A stretch of DNA of 44,675 nucleotides. It comes from Candidatus Bathyarchaeota archaeon (GTDB lineage Archaea > Thermoproteota > Bathyarchaeia > 40CM-2-53-6 > RBG-13-38-9). Position numbers and translations under genes: made by a program. Where the stretch lies: the NCBI GenBank assembly GCA_018396915.1, contig JAGTRD010000007.1, positions 11,372 through 56,046 on the forward strand, written 5' to 3'. Each line of letters starts with the position of its first letter. Position 1 is the first letter of the stretch. Positions 1-8,956 of the stretch are shown piece after piece. A model generated the notes under the pieces. That model was not told where the DNA came from and did not search any database. It saw nothing but the letters and a program-made list of their open reading frames with translations.

Positions 1-1
1 A

Positions 2-613
2 AGCGTCATAGTTCTAGCTTCAACCTCTAGTGGCTTAGCAGTAGTTAAAATCAGGAGAACCGATGCTGGCAAGAAAAATATGTATCACGAGATTGACATG
101 TTAGCCTACGTCAATAGCTTCGGTATCGGCCCTCAACTTCTTGGTTACACAGAAAACATGATACTAATGGAGTATGTGGAAGGATGTCTTCTCAAGGATT
201 GGCTTATAAAAATTTATCAAAACACGCCAGAAAGGGTCAGACATACTCTTAGTTCACTCATGAGTCAATGCTATATGATGGACAGAATGCTTGTAGACCA
301 CGGAGAGCTAACCAATGCATCTAAACATGTTATTATCAGAACCAATGACATTTCGCCGGTGATAATCGACTTTGAATCAGCCAGCAGAACAAGAATGGTT
401 AAAAATCTCACGTCGATATGTCAATATCTCTTTATGAACAAGTCAAATATGAAGGCGATGCAAGATATTCTAGGGGTAATATCCTTAGAGTCCCTTAGAG
501 GAGCTCTTATGGATTATAAGATTAGAAGATCTAGAGAATGTTTCCTTAGGATTATGAGAACCTGCAATATTCGGATGCCGGAAAGGTACCGCGATGCACT
601 TCTGTTCAAGTAG
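2..613 (+). CDS. RIO/Bud32-like Ser/Thr protein kinase (COG2112-like), 5' partial
   Basis: The frame is open from the window edge, so the N-terminus lies outside; the first visible Met codon (80) is internal. What remains is a compact archaeal protein kinase fold. A VVKIRR segment before the first Met supplies the ATP-binding lysine, YHEIDML gives the helix-C glutamate, MEYVEG is hinge-like, DHGEL is the catalytic-loop aspartate region, and IIDFESAS is the metal-binding aspartate, with DFE in place of DFG. These features match the small predicted kinases of COG2112, related to RIO and Bud32 kinases. The substrate is unknown. The gene stands alone, about 56 bases before the SDR gene on the same strand. 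The kinase fold is clear; the subfamily is less certain. Confidence 0.72.
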   Translation, partial: SVIVLASTSSGLAVVKIRRTDAGKKNMYHEIDMLAYVNSFGIGPQLLGYTENMILMEYVEGCLLKDWLIKIYQNTPERVRHTLSSLMSQCYMMDRMLVDHGELTNASKHVIIRTNDISPVIIDFESASRTRMVKNLTSICQYLFMNKSNMKAMQDILGVISLESLRGALMDYKIRRSRECFLRIMRTCNIRMPERYRDALLFK

Positions 614-669
614 ATTTCGTAAGGTTTACTAAGTGGATTATGTGTCACAGTTGGTCGGAGAGGTGATAT

Positions 670-1440
670 ATGCAAGACTTATTTAGTTTAAAAGGAAAGG
701 TTGCCATTATTACGGGTGGAAACAGCGGAATAGGAAAGGGAATAGCTCAAGGATTCGCTGAAGCTGGAAGTAATATTGTAATTGCAGCTAGGAATCAAGA
801 GAAGACCTCTTTGGCAATACAGGAAATTGAAGATGAGTATGGTGTGAAGGCTATTGGCATACAGGTCGACGTCAAGAATGAAGATCAGATACAGATGATG
901 GTGGAGAGGACATTGGATGATTTTGGTCAGATAAACATTCTTGTAAATAATGCCGGTATGAATATTCGCAAAATGCCGCAAGAACTCTCTTCATCAGATT
1001 GGGATGAAGTTCTAGCCGTGAACCTGCGCGGAGCATTCCTATGTTCGAAAGCAGTTTATCCAGCTATGAAAAAAGCGGGTGGCGGAAAAATCATTAATAT
1101 AGGTTCTATGATGTCGATTTTCGGTGGAGCGAAGCTCGCACCCTATAGCGCGAGCAAAGCAGGTATTGTGCAACTGACTCGATGCCTTGCCGTGGCTTGG
1201 GCTCCAGATAATATCCAAGTTAACGCAATTCTTCCAGGATACATCAATACAGATTTGACGATGGCCGCGAGGAAGGATATACCTGACCTTTATGAGAGGA
1301 CATTAAGAAGGACCCCTGCTGGACGTTGGGGTGAACCGGGAGATTTGAAGGGGGCAGCTATATTTCTCGCGAGTCGCGCCTCAGATTACGTTACGGGTAT
1401 TGCGTTGCCAGTAGATGGAGGTTTCTCAATAATGGTCTAA
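670..1440 (+). CDS. SDR-family NAD(P)-dependent oxidoreductase
   Basis: A classical short-chain dehydrogenase/reductase of 256 aa, the usual length. Visible motifs are the cofactor glycine motif TGGNSGIG (15-22), NNAG (93-96), and the catalytic set Asn118, Ser146, Tyr159 and Lys163 in YSASK. The C-terminus ends DGGFSIMV, as in 3-oxoacyl-ACP reductase, gluconate 5-dehydrogenase and glucose 1-dehydrogenase relatives. The family interconverts an alcohol and a ketone on a small substrate with NAD(P). Nothing in the sequence or neighbourhood fixes the substrate, so no gene name is given. The ATG at 670 is preceded by a strong ribosome binding site, GGAGAGGTGAT. It is a cytosolic protein without membrane segments. 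Confidence 0.88.
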   Translation: MQDLFSLKGKVAIITGGNSGIGKGIAQGFAEAGSNIVIAARNQEKTSLAIQEIEDEYGVKAIGIQVDVKNEDQIQMMVERTLDDFGQINILVNNAGMNIRKMPQELSSSDWDEVLAVNLRGAFLCSKAVYPAMKKAGGGKIINIGSMMSIFGGAKLAPYSASKAGIVQLTRCLAVAWAPDNIQVNAILPGYINTDLTMAARKDIPDLYERTLRRTPAGRWGEPGDLKGAAIFLASRASDYVTGIALPVDGGFSIMV

Positions 1441-1799
1441 TCCCCTGTAAAAGCTGACTATTGTAGCAAGTATCACATCATTTGTTATATAATGTTATTG
1501 TAAGAGTGTAGATTCAGGGTATAACCCTGCACGAATTTCGGCGATGTGTACAGCCGCAGGTTACCAAAGAGCCTACCACCTTTTACCAATTGGGTCATCC
1601 TAACAGCATTTTTAATATATTCCCATTATCCTTTAAATATCAAATTTAAACCACTTTATTGGACCATTGAAATCGTAACTTTCAAAAACCATGTGTCTCC
1701 TCCCTCCAGCTTGAATTCAGTACGTAAAAGTTTCCCCCAAGCTCTTTAGCCTTCCTATAAACTTCACATAACAGATCTGACTGCCGAATAAACTCTTTT
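1441..1799. other. Intergenic region, no convincing gene
   Basis: This 359-base gap lies between the 3' ends of the SDR gene and rfcL, which converge. It is AT-rich. A 67-codon open frame on the plus strand is low-complexity and lacks a ribosome binding site. A 44-codon open stretch on the minus strand just past the rfcL stop has no start codon. I see no tRNA, repeat or clear hairpin. Confidence 0.5.
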
Positions 1800-3026
1800 T
1801 CACTCTGCTGAGGTTCTTAAGATGCGATTTATCATTTCATCATCTAGGTCAAGCCATGATGCAACCTTCCAAGCATCATTAGATTTGCTATTCAATATCT
1901 GTTTAATATATGGAACAAAGCAACGTTTTGCCTCATATGTTGAAGTGTGGCATTCGGAGGCTATTTTTCTAGTGACTGAGTCTTGGATATCTTTCTCTTT
2001 CATGATTTTACTTCTGAGCCTTATTCTTTCAGGAAATTTCATTTTTACCCATGTTAGTTTACTTTTTTCCCTCGACATCGCAACTCCAGCCGTCATTAGG
2101 TCTATAGCGTACGGTAACAGACTCCAGTCCTGAGATCTTCGAATTCTAGCGAAGAATAGATCAGCTTTCGCTAGAATCTCTAGAGCTCTTTTCCTATCCG
2201 CTGGGTCTGTTATCTGAATGGGTGCATTCTCGTAAATCCATTCAAATAAGGTTTCATAGTCCACATCCGCAAGCTCTACAGCTTTTCTGGCCCACACACA
2301 TGTCTTCGCATTGAATATGGATCCTAAGACCTTAAATATGTTGTCCTTTCTGTCCCTCCAATCAATCCATGTCACATCCTCGTATATTAGTTTCCTTCTA
2401 CCAGTTGAGAGAGTTTGTAAGTCATTCAGGACTGCCCGCATGTCTCCATCATTTCTTTCAACTATGAATCTCAGAGCTTTATCATCGACCTCTAAGTTTT
2501 CCTTCTCACAAATTGATTTCAAATAAGGTATGGCTTCCCTTAAGCTTGGGCGTTTGAATTCTATCATGAGACATTTGCTCCGTATAGGGCTCAGTTTACT
2601 ATCCCAAGGATTGTTTGCGGTTAGTATGATTGGCCATTTTGTTCTCTCGATCGCTGAGCATATGGCCTCAACCGCTCCCCTGTCCCTGCTCGGGTCCACA
2701 CCGTCAACTTCATCTAAAAGAATCAGTCTCTTACCTTTGGTCAATGTGGCCTGTTCAGCAGCTGAGCATACTATCTTCTCGATCAGTGAGGATGTTCTCT
2801 CGTCGCTGGCGTTCATTTCGATGAGGTCAAAACCCATGTCAGAAGATGCAGCTTCAACTGTAACAGTCTTTCCTGATCCTGAGGGTCCGTGGAGTAGGGC
2901 AGCCTTATTTTTGGCGGATTTATTCCATGTATTCAGCCAATTCACTAAAGTTTGAATGGCTTCTCTGTTACCTGTGACTTCTTTAAGACTCTTGGGTCTA
3001 TACTTCTCGGTAAGAGGACTCTCCAA
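1800..3026 (-). CDS. rfcL: Replication factor C large subunit
   Basis: Clamp-loader large subunit. With four small subunits it forms the RFC complex, which uses ATP to open the PCNA ring and place it on primer-template DNA. The protein starts with the RFC signature MESPLTEKYRPKSL. Walker A is GPSGSGKT (47-54), the Walker B region is LLDEVDG (to 109), and an SKC segment near residue 148 replaces the SRC motif, as is usual in large subunits. At 408 aa it is on the short side (many archaeal homologues run 450-500), and I see no charged C-terminal tail ending in a PCNA-binding QxxLxxFF box. It follows rfcS with a three-base gap, so the two are co-transcribed and made together. Confidence 0.93.
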   Translation of the reverse strand: MESPLTEKYRPKSLKEVTGNREAIQTLVNWLNTWNKSAKNKAALLHGPSGSGKTVTVEAASSDMGFDLIEMNASDERTSSLIEKIVCSAAEQATLTKGKRLILLDEVDGVDPSRDRGAVEAICSAIERTKWPIILTANNPWDSKLSPIRSKCLMIEFKRPSLREAIPYLKSICEKENLEVDDKALRFIVERNDGDMRAVLNDLQTLSTGRRKLIYEDVTWIDWRDRKDNIFKVLGSIFNAKTCVWARKAVELADVDYETLFEWIYENAPIQITDPADRKRALEILAKADLFFARIRRSQDWSLLPYAIDLMTAGVAMSREKSKLTWVKMKFPERIRLRSKIMKEKDIQDSVTRKIASECHTSTYEAKRCFVPYIKQILNSKSNDAWKVASWLDLDDEMINRILRTSAE

Positions 3027-3029
3027 AGG

Positions 3030-3983
3030 CTACCGCTCCTTAACGACTGATATAGATGCTATGTGGGCCAAGAGTGCGCTCAGCTGAACCTCTTCATCGG
3101 CTCCTTGAGATATTCTATAGTCGATCTCACCTATAGCCTCGGCAATTTCTATTCGTCTGCGTTCTGGCATATTCATCCTGAATATTTCAGAATGAATTTG
3201 CCTCAGAATGTCTTGGCCTGAGATTCCATACTCAATCAGCATTCTACGTAGCTTATCACGAGCTTGAATGAACTTGTTACTCATGGCTAATTCCAGAAGC
3301 TCAGTAACATCTTTAATTCCAGCTTTACCTATCACTTGATAGATTGATTGCTCATCAACTTTTTTACCAACGGATGCTGCGGCTTGTAGAGTATTTATAG
3401 CCCGCCGCATGTCCCCTTCAGCGAACGTTACTATTGTCTTCAGAGCAACTGGATCAAACATTACTTTCTCCTTCTTTGCAATCTCTTCTAGATGTGAGAT
3501 TATGTCCTCTTCTCTTAAAGGTGTAAATCTGAATAGGGCGCATCTGGATTGTATAGGTTCAATAATTTTCCCTGAGTAGTTGCATGATAAGATGAAGCGA
3601 CATGTATCGGTGTATCGTTCCATAGTTCTCCTCAAAGCATGTTGCGCATCTGCAGTCATATTGTCAGCTTCATCGAGAACCAATAGTTTGAAAGGGACTT
3701 GGCTGATAGTAGACATTCTAGCAAATTCCTTCACAGTTGTTCTGATAACGTCGATTCCTCTCGCGTCACTTGCGTTCAGCTCCATATATGCATCCATGTA
3801 TCTTTCTCCGAAAAGTTCACGTGCAAGACAAAGTGAGGCTGTGGTCTTACCTGTACCTGGAGGACCTGCAAAGAGACAGTGAGGCATGGACCTCATTCTG
3901 ACAAACATTTTTAGCCTTTCCACTATCTCCTTTTGGTTCCGGATCTCGTCTAAGATTCGGGGTCTATACTTCTCAGTCCACAT
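3030..3983 (-). CDS. rfcS: Replication factor C small subunit
   Basis: AAA+ subunit of the archaeal clamp loader. The protein begins WTEKYRPR, has Walker A GPPGTGKT, Walker B VLDEADNMT, the sensor-1-like FILSCNYS segment, and the QSRCALFRF arginine-finger (SRC) motif that acts on the neighbouring subunit. The length of about 317 aa matches archaeal RFC-S, with the C-terminal collar domain intact. I place the start at the ATG at 3983, which gives the usual MWTEKYRP beginning; a TTG four codons upstream (3995) is also open. The gene leads the rfcS-rfcL pair and lies about 70 bases upstream of the end of the glutamate-synthase-like gene on the same strand. Confidence 0.94.
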   Translation of the reverse strand: MWTEKYRPRILDEIRNQKEIVERLKMFVRMRSMPHCLFAGPPGTGKTTASLCLARELFGERYMDAYMELNASDARGIDVIRTTVKEFARMSTISQVPFKLLVLDEADNMTADAQHALRRTMERYTDTCRFILSCNYSGKIIEPIQSRCALFRFTPLREEDIISHLEEIAKKEKVMFDPVALKTIVTFAEGDMRRAINTLQAAASVGKKVDEQSIYQVIGKAGIKDVTELLELAMSNKFIQARDKLRRMLIEYGISGQDILRQIHSEIFRMNMPERRRIEIAEAIGEIDYRISQGADEEVQLSALLAHIASISVVKER

Positions 3984-4053
3984 CGCAGCTTCCAAAGTCC
4001 CTTAACCTCGACGCTAATAAAATAAGGGGATGAAATGGCTAAAAGGATTGAGG

Positions 4054-5661
4054 TTAAGAGAGCATATGCTCTATTGCTTCAGACTCTGCTTCCTCTGGGA
4101 GAGGTATCCCCGTAGCCTTCGAGGCCCTTTCTGAAAGGGCTACAAGGTCAGACCTTGATAGGAGGTGGAGCTTCCATTTCCTCGCTCCGGCCATAAGTTG
4201 TTGTAGTCCAACTCCAACCCTGTCATTTAAGTAGCTGTAGAGACCAATCGCACCCCATGGTATTTCTTTGAACCTTGAGCCATACTTTGCTTTGAGCTTA
4301 TTTGCACAATAGAAGAACCTCTCTGGCGAATCGCCATATCTTTCAGTGAAACTCTTGGGAAGTATTCCCTTCGATGCAAGTTTTACAAAATACATAGACT
4401 TCATTACAGCTGTTATGGGAGATCTACCGAACAGCACTGCTTTGACGTACGGCCCATCACCGAGGTTGCTCATAGCTATGGCCTTAAAAATCTGCGTCTC
4501 ATCTATGAACCCCCCCGCCATAACTATGTCAGGTACATATCTACCCTTTCTTTTGAGGATCTCTGCACATTTTATTACCTGGGCCTCTAGGTAAACCGTC
4601 GGAGTACTCATTTCATCCATCATTGGAACTGGACTCATTCCCGTTCCACCTCCAGCCCCATCGAAAGTTACAAAGTCTACTTTGGCACTTGAAGCCAACC
4701 TCATTGTGAAGGCTACGGCTGAAGCCCTATAGGCTCCTGTCTTAAGTGAAACATATTTTGCCCCCTGTTCTCTGAGCCTGTCTACATCCTCGAGAAACTC
4801 CTCCTCTTTAGGCATGCCGACTCGGCTATGTCTTTCGAAGGTCTCAAAGACTCCGTTCTTGAATGCTTCTTGAACCGTTTTATCTTCTGGATCTGGAATC
4901 ACGAAGTACCCTCTTCTTTTCAACATCAACGCCTTCTCAAGATTGTTTACTCTAACTTCGCCACCGATGGCTTTAGCTCCTTGACCCCACTTCCTTTCTA
5001 TGACATTGACTTCAAGCTTCGACAGAGCGTATATATCTACGCCTAGCCGCTGATCTTCAACGTTGGTCTGCACAGCTACCTCTCCATACTTTCCGTCCCA
5101 TAACTCTCTGAACTGCTCCACCCTGGACTGCATCTCTTTAGAGTATGTGACCCTTCCATCAGCCAGTTTAGCCTCCGGATCCATCCCACATACGTTTTCA
5201 CCTATCGTTATTATTATTCCAGTAATCGCTGCACCTTTGGCAAGGCTTGGCCAGTTGATCTTCGCTACATCGGTTGAACCGTAGGCACCTATGAGAATAG
5301 GTAGTCTCAGTCGGATTCCGCCTACATTGGTTTCTATATCCACATTGGGAAAAACAGCTATATCAGAGTCTGCCTCTACGCCTTCCGCTCCTATTAGGGA
5401 CGATTGAATGTTAAAATGGGACCAATCTAGACCGAAATCTTTCAAGGCGCTGGCTGTGCTCCTTCCGAACTGTTGAGGATCTGGGTAAAGAGCCTCCCTA
5501 CCTCTGAATGCTGCCATACTTATCTCGCATAGAACTGGACACTCCTCTATGCATATTGGGCACATACCGCTGGTGCAGCTCGTATCCCTGACTCTCGTAG
5601 TCGTTCCTGATGTTGATTTACCATTCAAATACGCTGAGTTCCTATGTACGCGCTCGACCAT
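4054..5661 (-). CDS. FMN-binding glutamate synthase-like protein (GltB domain)
   Basis: This 535-aa protein corresponds to the FMN-binding synthase domain of the glutamate synthase large subunit (COG0069-like). The core contains ERKWGQGAKAIGGEVRV, equivalent to the QGAKPGEGG segment of GltB, and the FMN-phosphate site FDGAGGGTGMSPVPMMDE. It has no glutaminase domain, so ammonia must come from another protein or the substrate differs. The N-terminus carries a cysteine cluster (Cys29, 34, 37, 41, 45) that could hold an Fe-S cluster; I do not see the usual 3Fe-4S cysteines after the FMN site. The start ATG follows a strong GGAGGT site. It lies downstream of the NfnB/GltD-like gene on the same strand, separated by 258 bases with its own promoter. 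Glutamate synthase activity is a family-level inference. Confidence 0.85.
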   Translation of the reverse strand: MVERVHRNSAYLNGKSTSGTTTRVRDTSCTSGMCPICIEECPVLCEISMAAFRGREALYPDPQQFGRSTASALKDFGLDWSHFNIQSSLIGAEGVEADSDIAVFPNVDIETNVGGIRLRLPILIGAYGSTDVAKINWPSLAKGAAITGIIITIGENVCGMDPEAKLADGRVTYSKEMQSRVEQFRELWDGKYGEVAVQTNVEDQRLGVDIYALSKLEVNVIERKWGQGAKAIGGEVRVNNLEKALMLKRRGYFVIPDPEDKTVQEAFKNGVFETFERHSRVGMPKEEEFLEDVDRLREQGAKYVSLKTGAYRASAVAFTMRLASSAKVDFVTFDGAGGGTGMSPVPMMDEMSTPTVYLEAQVIKCAEILKRKGRYVPDIVMAGGFIDETQIFKAIAMSNLGDGPYVKAVLFGRSPITAVMKSMYFVKLASKGILPKSFTERYGDSPERFFYCANKLKAKYGSRFKEIPWGAIGLYSYLNDRVGVGLQQLMAGARKWKLHLLSRSDLVALSERASKATGIPLPEEAESEAIEHMLS

Positions 5662-5730
5662 ATGACCAACCTCCGATGTTACTCTTACTTTCAGTCTAAA
5701 CTCTTTAGGTTTCCCATATGTAAAGAGATT

Positions 5731-5757
5731 GATTATTTATTATATGCTTATATTTTT
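5731..5757 (-). promoter_or_regulatory. AT-rich TATA-box region upstream of the glutamate synthase-like gene
   Basis: Read on the minus strand this stretch is aatataagcatataataaat, with overlapping TATA-like elements 70-95 bases before the start codon at 5661. It fits an archaeal promoter giving a leader of roughly 45-65 bases, and suggests independent transcription from the upstream flavoprotein pair. Confidence 0.45.
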
Positions 5758-5821
5758 GTACCTAATTTCTAGCCATTTTTAACATTATTCTTTCATCTTT
5801 TTATTATTCGCGACATATTTC

Positions 5822-5871
5822 ACCTGAAAATATGACTATATTTGTCAATGACCTATAAAACGTTTTCAGGT
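5822..5871. repeat. Long-spaced perfect inverted repeat, 9-base arms
   Basis: ACCTGAAAA (5822-5830) is matched by TTTTCAGGT (5863-5871) across a 32-base spacer, which itself contains TGAC and GTCA. It lies about 50 bases past the stop of the NfnB-like gene and upstream of the glutamate-synthase promoter. It could be a transcript-end stem-loop or a regulator-binding dyad; the sequence alone does not decide. Confidence 0.5.
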
Positions 5872-5919
5872 TGAATACAACTAAAATTGGAGTTTGATAC
5901 CATTATGCAAATTAGCAAG

Positions 5920-7356
5920 TCATCGATCAAGCCATGGGGAGTTTCTGACCGAACCATCTGTGAGGTAACGGTGAATGTCTTTTGCGGCTATCTTCCCACC
6001 ACCCATCGCCTCTATCACTGTTTCAGATTCTGGAGTTGCGTCGCCTGCAGCCCATATGCCCCGCCTAGAGGTTCTGTAACGCTCGTCGACTATGATATAA
6101 CCTTCTCTATCTGTCTTGAGGTCGGGTGTTGTCTGTCGTATGAGAGGGTTAGGCCCTTGACCTATGGCTACAATGACCATATCCAAATTCAAAGTGAAGT
6201 TTGAGTTTTTGATCTCTATCGGCTTTTTTCTGCCTGAATTATCTGGTTCGCCTAACTTCATCTTCACGCATTCGAGACCTCTGACGTATCCCCTTTCATC
6301 TCCTAGGATTCTAATCGGTCTCGTTAAGACCATGAATTTTACTCCTTCAGATTTGGCATTCTCGATCTCTTCTATTCTGGCGGGCATCTCTTTCTCTGTT
6401 CTACGGTAGATTATTGTAACGTGTCTGGAACCTAGTCTGAGGGCTGTCCTAGCTGCATCCATGGCTACATTACCTCCACCGATTACTCCAACCCTATCTC
6501 CAATGTGGACGGGTGTGTCATATTCAGGAAATTTGTAGGCTCTCATTAGATTGCATCTTGTCAAGAACTCATTTGCGCTGTAAACGGCATTCAAGTTTTC
6601 TCCAGGAATATGCAGAAATTTTGGTGAGCCGGCTCCACTACCTATGAAGACAGCGTCGTAACCCATATGGAATAGGTCATCAATAGTTAGGGTTCTCCCT
6701 ATCACAACATTCTTCTCAAATCTAACACCCAGACGTGCAATATACTCTATCTCTTTTGCCAATATGTTTCTTGGTAACCGGAATGGGGGGATACCATAGA
6801 TAAGGACACCCCCAAATTCATGGAGAGCTTCGTATATAGTGACTTCGTGGCCGAGTCTACATAGGTCTGAGGCGACGGTTAGACCAGCCGGCCCAGACCC
6901 TATAACCGCAACCTTGCCTCCTGAGTTCTCCGGTTTTGTAAACTCGTATTCTTCAGATGCATCAGCCGCAAATCTTTCGAGACTCCCTATTGCAATCGAC
7001 GCGCCAATCTTGGACAGTACACATGAGGCTTCACATAACCTCTCTTGAGGACAAACTCTTCCAGTCACTGCGGGAATGCTATTCTTCTCCCTGAGGGTTC
7101 TAGCAGCTAATTCAAAATCACCTTCTTTTATTTGACTTATGAATCTGGGAATATCGATCTCTACAGGACACTTGCGAACACATGGAGGGTCTCGACATTG
7201 AAGGCACCGCTTGGCCTCTGCCAGTGCTTGGGAGGGGTCGAAACCTAGCGAGACCTCATCAAAGTCTCTTATTCTTTCTGTTGGAGATCTTTTTCGAACC
7301 TGTTGTCTTTGGAGAGCATGCTTGGGAAACGCTTTAGAGGATGTTGCCTCATTCAT
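5920..7356 (-). CDS. NADPH-binding flavoprotein, GltD/NfnB-like (SudA family)
   Basis: A 478-aa FAD- and NAD(P)-binding iron-sulfur flavoprotein. The N-terminal region holds four cysteines (51, 54, 59, 63) in CLQCRDPPCVRKCP, followed by CPQERLCEASC, the 4Fe-4S arrangement of the glutamate synthase small subunit and NfnB family. The FAD motif is VIGSGPAGLTVAS and the second nucleotide motif VIGGGNVAMDAAR. The C-terminus has GIWAAGDAT, the second FAD contact. In NfnB the subunit performs electron bifurcation between NADPH, ferredoxin and NAD; in GltD it passes electrons to GltB. The gene starts 11 bases after the NfnA-like gene, which favours an Nfn or sulfide-dehydrogenase-type heterodimer, while the GltB-like gene downstream keeps a glutamate synthase role possible. 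Confidence 0.88.
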   Translation of the reverse strand: MNEATSSKAFPKHALQRQQVRKRSPTERIRDFDEVSLGFDPSQALAEAKRCLQCRDPPCVRKCPVEIDIPRFISQIKEGDFELAARTLREKNSIPAVTGRVCPQERLCEASCVLSKIGASIAIGSLERFAADASEEYEFTKPENSGGKVAVIGSGPAGLTVASDLCRLGHEVTIYEALHEFGGVLIYGIPPFRLPRNILAKEIEYIARLGVRFEKNVVIGRTLTIDDLFHMGYDAVFIGSGAGSPKFLHIPGENLNAVYSANEFLTRCNLMRAYKFPEYDTPVHIGDRVGVIGGGNVAMDAARTALRLGSRHVTIIYRRTEKEMPARIEEIENAKSEGVKFMVLTRPIRILGDERGYVRGLECVKMKLGEPDNSGRKKPIEIKNSNFTLNLDMVIVAIGQGPNPLIRQTTPDLKTDREGYIIVDERYRTSRRGIWAAGDATPESETVIEAMGGGKIAAKDIHRYLTDGSVRNSPWLDR

Positions 7357-7367
7357 GCGGGTCTACC

Positions 7368-8186
7368 CTAGACACATACCTTGTCGGCAATCTGTTCCTT
7401 GTCTTTGTACATGTTGAGTCTAAGAATCAACAGGTCAAAATCAACCTTATGAGCATCGAACTCAGGGCCGTCAATGCACGTAAATTTTGTTTCACCTCCA
7501 ACATAGACTCGACATCCACCACACATTCCTGTAGCGTCGATCATTATTGGATTGAGACTCGCTATGGTAGGCAAATTAAATTTCCTAGTAATCTCAGATA
7601 CGGCCTTCATCATAATTACGGGTCCGATGGTTATCACCCTGTTTATGGTCATTCCTTCACTCAAGATATCTCTCAACTGGTCGGTTACAAGACCCCATCG
7701 ACCCATCGACCCGTCATCAGTCGTTAAAAAAAGTTCGTCGACAACCTCCTTTATTTCCTCCGCCATTACCAGCAGATCCTTGCTTCTAGCCCCAATTATT
7801 GCTATGACTCTATTGCCTATAGACTTTAGAGCTCTGGCAATAGGATATGCCTCTGCGACTCCAACGCCTCCAGCAACTATAGCTACTGTTCCATAAAATT
7901 TGATTTCTGAAGGTTGCCCCATCGGTCCAACTATATCTATTATCTCATCTCCCACACTCATACTGCCTAGATGTTTAGTTGTTTTTCCAACTTCCTGAAA
8001 CACTATTTTGATGGTCCCCCTTTCAGAATTCCAGTCTGCTATCGTCAATGGAATTCTCTCTCCTTTCTCTGAGATTCGCAAGACTACAAATTGTCCGGGT
8101 CTACTCTTCCTTGCGATAAGGGGGGAATCGATCACTAAAGACTTTATCCCCGGCCCCAGCACCATCTTTTCAAGTATTTTTGCCAT
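7368..8186 (-). CDS. NfnA/SudB-like FAD and 2Fe-2S reductase subunit
   Basis: This 272-aa protein belongs to the dihydroorotate dehydrogenase electron-transfer subunit / sulfide dehydrogenase beta family. It has an N-terminal FAD barrel (RPGQFVVLRISEKGERIPLT), an NAD-binding half beginning VAIVAGGVGVAEAYP, and a C-terminal cluster motif DATGMCGGCRVYVGGE, then TKFTCIDGPEFD. That spacing of Asp plus three Cys is the unusual 2Fe-2S site of NfnA. In NfnAB the subunit binds NAD and exchanges electrons with the partner flavoprotein. It is the first gene of the minus-strand unit and is followed 11 bases later by the NfnB/GltD-like gene. A role in NADH, NADPH and ferredoxin balance is inferred from the pair. 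Confidence 0.87.
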   Translation of the reverse strand: MAKILEKMVLGPGIKSLVIDSPLIARKSRPGQFVVLRISEKGERIPLTIADWNSERGTIKIVFQEVGKTTKHLGSMSVGDEIIDIVGPMGQPSEIKFYGTVAIVAGGVGVAEAYPIARALKSIGNRVIAIIGARSKDLLVMAEEIKEVVDELFLTTDDGSMGRWGLVTDQLRDILSEGMTINRVITIGPVIMMKAVSEITRKFNLPTIASLNPIMIDATGMCGGCRVYVGGETKFTCIDGPEFDAHKVDFDLLILRLNMYKDKEQIADKVCV

Positions 8187-8319
8187 ATCCTTAGACCAGC
8201 TGAGTCATAGTTAAATTTGAAACTTAAACTGCTATCACTGCTTCACCTGCAGACTAAACGAATCCATATAAAACTTTAGTTGAGACAAGAATAAGTGTTG
8301 ACTCGTTTTGCCATGCCTA

Positions 8320-8331
8320 ACATATATATCT
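8320..8331 (+). promoter_or_regulatory. TATA-like element upstream of gins23-mcm
   Basis: The sequence acatatatatc lies about 65 bases before the gins23 start codon; a second candidate, gcatataac, lies closer (about 8367-8376). The start codon itself has a GGAG site five bases upstream. The 209-base gap also holds the start side of the divergent NfnA-like gene. Confidence 0.4.
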
Positions 8332-8395
8332 AATCAGATTTGATGCTGCCGAATGTTTATTTCTTTGCATATAACTCGAATTATCTGGAGAGATT

Positions 8396-8956
8396 ATGGA
8401 AAGAGATGTAAGCGTCGACGACGCTAGAATAAAGATAGAATCCTCATTCATCAGTATAAGAGTCCTCCGCGATGTTCCTGAACTCTTCTTCAGCGGGAAT
8501 GCCTTAGGTCCATTAAAAGAGGGACAGGAAATTGAGGTGCCACGTTGGATGGCAAGTGAATTTATAAGATACCGAATGGCTAAGATCCTGAATGACAAAC
8601 CTCTAGACGTAGCTGAACTCACAAAGATACATTGGAGGGAGAGCATTCCAGGATCGAGAGAGTTACCACCACTGGATTATGATTTCTATCATAAATTGAG
8701 ATCCCTCATCAAAGATTTGGCTGTGCGTGAAGAATATGACCACCCAAATAAACCAACTATTTATAGGATTCTAACTCAGGCGAAGGATATAATAACATGC
8801 CGAATTCGTAAGATACTTAATTTAGCGGCGGCACCCTTACCGTCTGGGGTCCTACTTGAAAGGATTGCTTTAGAGGAGAGAATCCTCTATAATAGGATTA
8901 GCTGTGTAATAGATGAGTGGAGGAAGGCGATTTTACCTATGGAGGGTGAGGGGTGA
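8396..8956 (+). CDS. gins23: GINS complex subunit, Gins23 type
   Basis: The N-terminal 60 residues contain IRVLRDVPELFF, GPLKEGQEIEVPRWMA and EFIRYRMAK. This is the small B domain of GINS proteins, usually written RVLKDVPEFVGPDG...YGPLKEGD. Because the B domain is N-terminal and the helical A domain follows, the protein is the Gins23 (Psf2/Psf3-like) rather than the Gins51 type. GINS joins MCM and Cdc45/GAN to form the replicative CMG-like helicase. The gene overlaps mcm by four bases (GTGA), an arrangement known from Sulfolobus, which ties the two products together. The ATG at 8396 has a GGAG ribosome site. Domain order decides the call; overall similarity could not be scored. Confidence 0.8.
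   Translation: MERDVSVDDARIKIESSFISIRVLRDVPELFFSGNALGPLKEGQEIEVPRWMASEFIRYRMAKILNDKPLDVAELTKIHWRESIPGSRELPPLDYDFYHKLRSLIKDLAVREEYDHPNKPTIYRILTQAKDIITCRIRKILNLAAAPLPSGVLLERIALEERILYNRISCVIDEWRKAILPMEGEG

Noticed and set aside
1546-1749. 67-codon open frame on the plus strand between the SDR gene and rfcL
   Set aside because: No ribosome binding site, biased composition and no recognisable motif; an ordinary chance frame.
1660-1800. 44-codon minus-strand frame just after the rfcL stop, as a frameshifted C-terminus of RFC-L
   Set aside because: The encoded peptide has no PCNA-binding box or charged tail, and a stretch of this length is expected by chance.
2530-2955. 141-codon plus-strand frame inside rfcL
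   Set aside because: It is the antisense shadow of the conserved AAA+ region.
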